A stretch of DNA of 51,316 nt. Source: Rikenella microfusus. Its GTDB lineage: Bacteria > Bacteroidota > Bacteroidia > Bacteroidales > Tenuifilaceae. The notes beneath the pieces are model-generated. The model saw nothing but the letters and a program-made list of their open reading frames with translations, ran no database searches and was not told the origin of the DNA. Below are positions 49,006-51,316 of this stretch, piece by piece. The DNA lies in contig DYKO01000020.1 in the NCBI GenBank assembly GCA_020722565.1, positions 1 through 51,316 on the forward strand. Reading direction: 5' to 3'. The stretch's first letter is position 1. Each line of letters begins with the position of its first letter. The position numbers and the translations under genes were made by a program.

Positions 49006-50256
49006 CTATTTCATAATTAACGATTCCGATAGGTTTTCCCAAAGGCTGCGTAAGGGAAGGATTGGTGACTGCCCCAGAGGGCAGAGCGATGTACGCGCCA
49101 TGATTTCAGCTTGCTTTATCAAATTGGGATATAAGCTCTCAAAACTGAAATGGGGTTGCTGTAACGCTTCGTTTAGTGCCTGATACAAATGCGAAGTACC
49201 TACACGACAAGGAATACATTTTCCGCAGCTTTCATGTTTAAAGAACTTAAGAATGGAAAGCATTATTTTATTAAGGTCCCGAGTGGCATCCATTACTATA
49301 ACCGCTCCCGAACCCAGTGTTAATCCTACCTCCTTTAACTTATCGTATCCCATGTGAACGTCGAGGTGTTTTTCCGATGCAAATGTTCCAGCAGCACCAC
49401 CCAGTAGGGCAGCACCAAATGGTTTTCCGTTGCGTATTCCCCCAGCAACATCAAAAATGAGCTCCCTAAGGGTGATGCCCATCGGGAACTCATAGTAACC
49501 GGGCTTATTAACATCACCGCTGATGGTGAAAATTTTTGTGCCGGGTGAGCCCTCTGTCCCAATGGTACGATACCATTTGGCACCATTTAAAATAATTTGC
49601 GGGAAATTTGCGAGAGTTTCAACATTGTTGATAAGCGTAGGCGCACCCCACAGCCCCTTTTCGGCAGGGAATGGGGGTTTTATTCGGGGATACCCCCGTT
49701 TCCCTTCAATAGACTCAATGAGGGTTAACTCTTCACCGCATAGGTACGAGCCAGCGCCACGCCTAACCTCTAAATCAAAATTGTAATTACTACCCAGTAT
49801 ATTTTCCCCTAAAAAACCATGCTGATAGGCCTGTTCAATGGCCAGCTGAACCCGTTTGATGCTAAGCTCATACTCCCCTCTTATGTAGATGAAACCCCGC
49901 GAAGCACCAATGCTGTAGGCAGCAATTACCATACCCTCAATTAGCGTATGAGGATCGGTTTCCATAATTATTCTGTCTTTAAAAGTGCCGGGTTCTCCTT
50001 CATCGGCATTGCAAACAACAAATTTCTCGCAATTGGAACATATTAACGCAGCAGCCTTCTCCTTAGTTCCGGTTGGGAAACCTGCTCCACCCCGACCCCT
50101 TAAACCGGAATCGTAAATCTCCTCGTATATTCCAATAGGTTCGCTTCGGAGAGCCTTGCGGAGCGCCTGGTATCCATCAGCAGAAATGTACTCTTGGATG
50201 CTCTCGGGGTTGATTAACCCCGAGTTTCGAAGCGCTATTCTGATTTCCTTTGCCAT
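49006..50256 (-). CDS. fdsB: NADH-binding NuoF-like subunit of formate dehydrogenase
   Basis: A 416-residue flavoprotein subunit that passes electrons between the Fe-S chain and NAD. GLRGRGGAGFPTGTK (about 50-64) is the NADH/FMN glycine-rich motif, CNADEGEPGTFKDR is the FMN site, and CGKCIPCRVG plus SLCPLGQS near the C-terminus hold a 4Fe-4S cluster. It lacks the N-terminal thioredoxin-like and C-terminal ferredoxin extensions of bifurcating hydrogenase HydB proteins, so simple NAD coupling is more likely than electron bifurcation. Nine bases before fdsA and 30 after the NuoE-like gene. Confidence 0.93.
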   Translation of the reverse strand: MAKEIRIALRNSGLINPESIQEYISADGYQALRKALRSEPIGIYEEIYDSGLRGRGGAGFPTGTKEKAAALICSNCEKFVVCNADEGEPGTFKDRIIMETDPHTLIEGMVIAAYSIGASRGFIYIRGEYELSIKRVQLAIEQAYQHGFLGENILGSNYNFDLEVRRGAGSYLCGEELTLIESIEGKRGYPRIKPPFPAEKGLWGAPTLINNVETLANFPQIILNGAKWYRTIGTEGSPGTKIFTISGDVNKPGYYEFPMGITLRELIFDVAGGIRNGKPFGAALLGGAAGTFASEKHLDVHMGYDKLKEVGLTLGSGAVIVMDATRDLNKIMLSILKFFKHESCGKCIPCRVGTSHLYQALNEALQQPHFSFESLYPNLIKQAEIMARTSLCPLGQSPILPLRSLWENLSESLIMK

Positions 50257-50286
50257 ACTCTATTTATTAGCTTACTTCTATATTTA

Positions 50287-50736
50287 TCACTTTAGCTTCT
50301 TAAGTATTGATTCCACCTTTTCCGGGGTTAGACTGCCATACATATCCTGATTTACCATCATGGCGGGTGCTGCTCCACAATTTCCAAGACATTCGGTAGT
50401 TTCAAGAGTAAACAAACCATCGGGTGTGGTTTGGCCTAATTCTATGCCCAACCTACCGGATATGAAATCGATAAGATTATCGCTCCCCATCATGTTGCAT
50501 ACCGGTGAGCCACAAATCCTGATTAAGTATTTCCCACGGGATTGGGAACTTAGTATGGAGTAGTATCCTAACACACCATAAACCTGAGCCCTTTTTATTT
50601 TTAAGTACTGGGTAACCGCGATAACAGCATCTTCACTTACATACTGCTGAGGGTGTTGGTTCTGAATATCATGAAGTATTTCAATGAGATACTCCTTTTT
50701 ACGGGGATATTTTTTAAGAATCGCATCAATATTCAT
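50287..50736 (-). CDS. fdsG: NuoE-like 2Fe-2S subunit of formate dehydrogenase
   Basis: A 149-residue thioredoxin-fold subunit with one 2Fe-2S cluster. Its ligands are seen in RICGSPVCNMMG (CxxxxC) and TECLGNCGAAPAM (CxxxC), the normal NuoE spacing. The frame extends up to a TTG at 50781, but the ATG at 50736 (MNIDAILKKYPRK) fits the family start, and a promoter-like element at 50751-50781 would leave the TTG outside the mRNA. First gene of the formate dehydrogenase operon. Confidence 0.92.
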   Translation of the reverse strand: MNIDAILKKYPRKKEYLIEILHDIQNQHPQQYVSEDAVIAVTQYLKIKRAQVYGVLGYYSILSSQSRGKYLIRICGSPVCNMMGSDNLIDFISGRLGIELGQTTPDGLFTLETTECLGNCGAAPAMMVNQDMYGSLTPEKVESILKKLK

Positions 50737-50750
50737 GGCTATTTTTTTGT

Positions 50751-50781
50751 GTAAGTTAGCAAAAAATGTTTTGCATTTCAA
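50751..50781 (-). promoter_or_regulatory. Possible promoter of the formate dehydrogenase operon (TTG-N20-TAACTTAC)
   Basis: On the minus strand TTG (50781-50779), 20 bases, TAACTTAC (50758-50751). The -7 matches four of the six fixed positions of TAnnTTTG; spacing and distance to the ATG (14 bases) are plausible. Confidence 0.3.
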
Positions 50782-50857
50782 TACGATGTAAATGGTTTTC
50801 TAATTAACGATTTGTTTTTAAAACAGTTTGTCTGGATGCCAAACTAATCATATTGCA

Positions 50858-51052
50858 ATGGAAAAATCCCTAAGGGGTTCTCTTTGGAAAAATATTACCA
50901 ACATCAACTCTCTTTTCCTTGCTTACTTTCACTTATCAAGATATAAAAGGTGGGTAAGAGGCAAGAAGCCCAAATATTTCTTGCTATGTTTACCTGATGA
51001 TTTTTTTAACTTACAAGTGAGCAAGTCGCATTTTTATGTAAATTTAATTTAA
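50858..51052 (+). pseudogene. Possible N-terminal remnant of a reverse transcriptase gene
   Basis: A 64-residue frame (MEKSLRGSLWKNITNINSLF and on, stop at 51050-51052). The pattern LW..I.....LFLAY......RW..GKKPKYF...L.....NLQ resembles the N-terminal segment of group II intron/DGR-like reverse transcriptases common in Bacteroidales (LY..I.....L.LAY..AR.GKR..P....F...L...L..LQ). Similarity stops after NLQ, and no catalytic YADD-type motif follows. It would then be a decayed fragment. The match is from memory of the family and is weak; it may also be a chance frame. Confidence 0.3.
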
Positions 51053-51260
51053 AAATTGAAGGTTGATAGTAATACCTAATCTAATTGTTTACAGCGTGTG
51101 TTTTGCACAATTAAACATTTGGTTTGCCCAGATTAATTAAAAAGTGATGAAAACTTCAAAAAATATGCGCTAACAGGTTGGTATGCTAATGTACGAATGT
51201 CCAATATTTCTGGTATAAACCAATAACCTTATTTGCAATAGCAGAAAAAAGATAACTATT

Positions 51261-51316
51261 GAGAGCCTGTTTAAATTTTCTTTAACATCATAGCAATAGA
51301 AGCAATTAATACATAT
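51261..51316 (-). mobile_element. Possible end of an insertion sequence with the transposase C-terminus (partial)
   Basis: From the window edge the minus strand reads 14 codons (YVLIASIAMMLKKI) to a TAA at 51273-51271. That ending resembles the last residues of DDE transposases of the IS4/IS5 superfamily (..ASIMILL..). Immediately after it comes TTTAAACAGGCTCTC (51275-51261), typical in form for the terminal inverted repeat of Bacteroidota insertion sequences. Most of the element and its other end are outside the window, so no target-site duplication can be checked. Confidence 0.4.

Larger units (their letters stand above)
50782..51316. other. Accessory-looking right flank
   Basis: After the formate dehydrogenase operon the DNA becomes AT-rich with no intact gene. 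It contains the possible reverse-transcriptase remnant (50858-51052) and a possible IS end (51261-51316). Between 51053 and 51260 I see nothing identifiable. Confidence 0.5.

Overview
The window comes from the chromosome of a member of the Bacteroidota, most likely a Bacteroidales-type anaerobe. The evidence is the gene order of the ribosomal superoperon (str, S10, spc and alpha fused, with no tuf or adk inside), a cargo protein with a type B sorting domain for the type IX secretion system, zinc-free forms of S4 and S14, a 'two-component regulator propeller' sensor protein, and repeated TAnnTTTG -7 promoter elements a short distance before start codons. No rRNA, tRNA or CRISPR array was seen.

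Layout. The left edge holds the last 40 codons of a TM1410/GH114-like protein, then dsbD (+), a 670-base AT-rich gap and lnt (-). An aldehyde dehydrogenase pseudogene divergent from lnt has a frameshift, a stop codon and no catalytic cysteine. It is followed by a LysE-type exporter and a hybrid histidine kinase whose ATP-binding domain is degenerate; the kinase's stop codon overlaps the stop of the converging patatin gene. On the minus strand ubiD, a propeller-PP2C signalling protein and a patatin/outer-membrane-barrel protein form a likely operon (16579 to 9036). Eno lies just upstream.

From 35824 down to 18041 there are 33 genes on the minus strand: rpsL-rpsG-fusA-rpsJ through to rpoA-rplQ. 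Two tandem Bacteroidota promoters precede rpsL, and a rho-independent terminator follows rplQ. Divergent from rpsL, across a 599-base spacer, is a second EF-G gene (fusA2 type) in which the GTPase motifs, including the catalytic histidine, are changed. A small cyclophilin gene follows it.

The right part has a T9SS type B cargo gene, aroK and parE-parC (topoisomerase IV). After these comes a three-gene NAD-dependent formate dehydrogenase operon (fdsG-fdsB-fdsA order). Its large subunit keeps the molybdopterin site, the N-terminal 2Fe-2S and two ferredoxin-type clusters, but it has lost the ligands of the NuoG-type His-Cys cluster.

The last 500 bases look like an accessory-DNA boundary. They contain a short reading frame resembling the N-terminus of a reverse transcriptase, and what appears to be the terminal repeat and last 14 codons of an insertion-sequence transposase cut by the window edge.

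The main theme is translation: the ordinary ribosome and EF-G on one strand, and an EF-G paralogue with altered GTPase motifs on the other. Envelope maintenance (DsbD, Lnt, the patatin barrel, T9SS cargo), anaerobic energy metabolism (UbiD, formate dehydrogenase) and chromosome segregation (ParEC) flank it. No clearly new multigene system was found. The best leads are the EF-G paralogue with its divergent regulatory region, the kinase without ATP-binding motifs, and the cluster-poor formate dehydrogenase.
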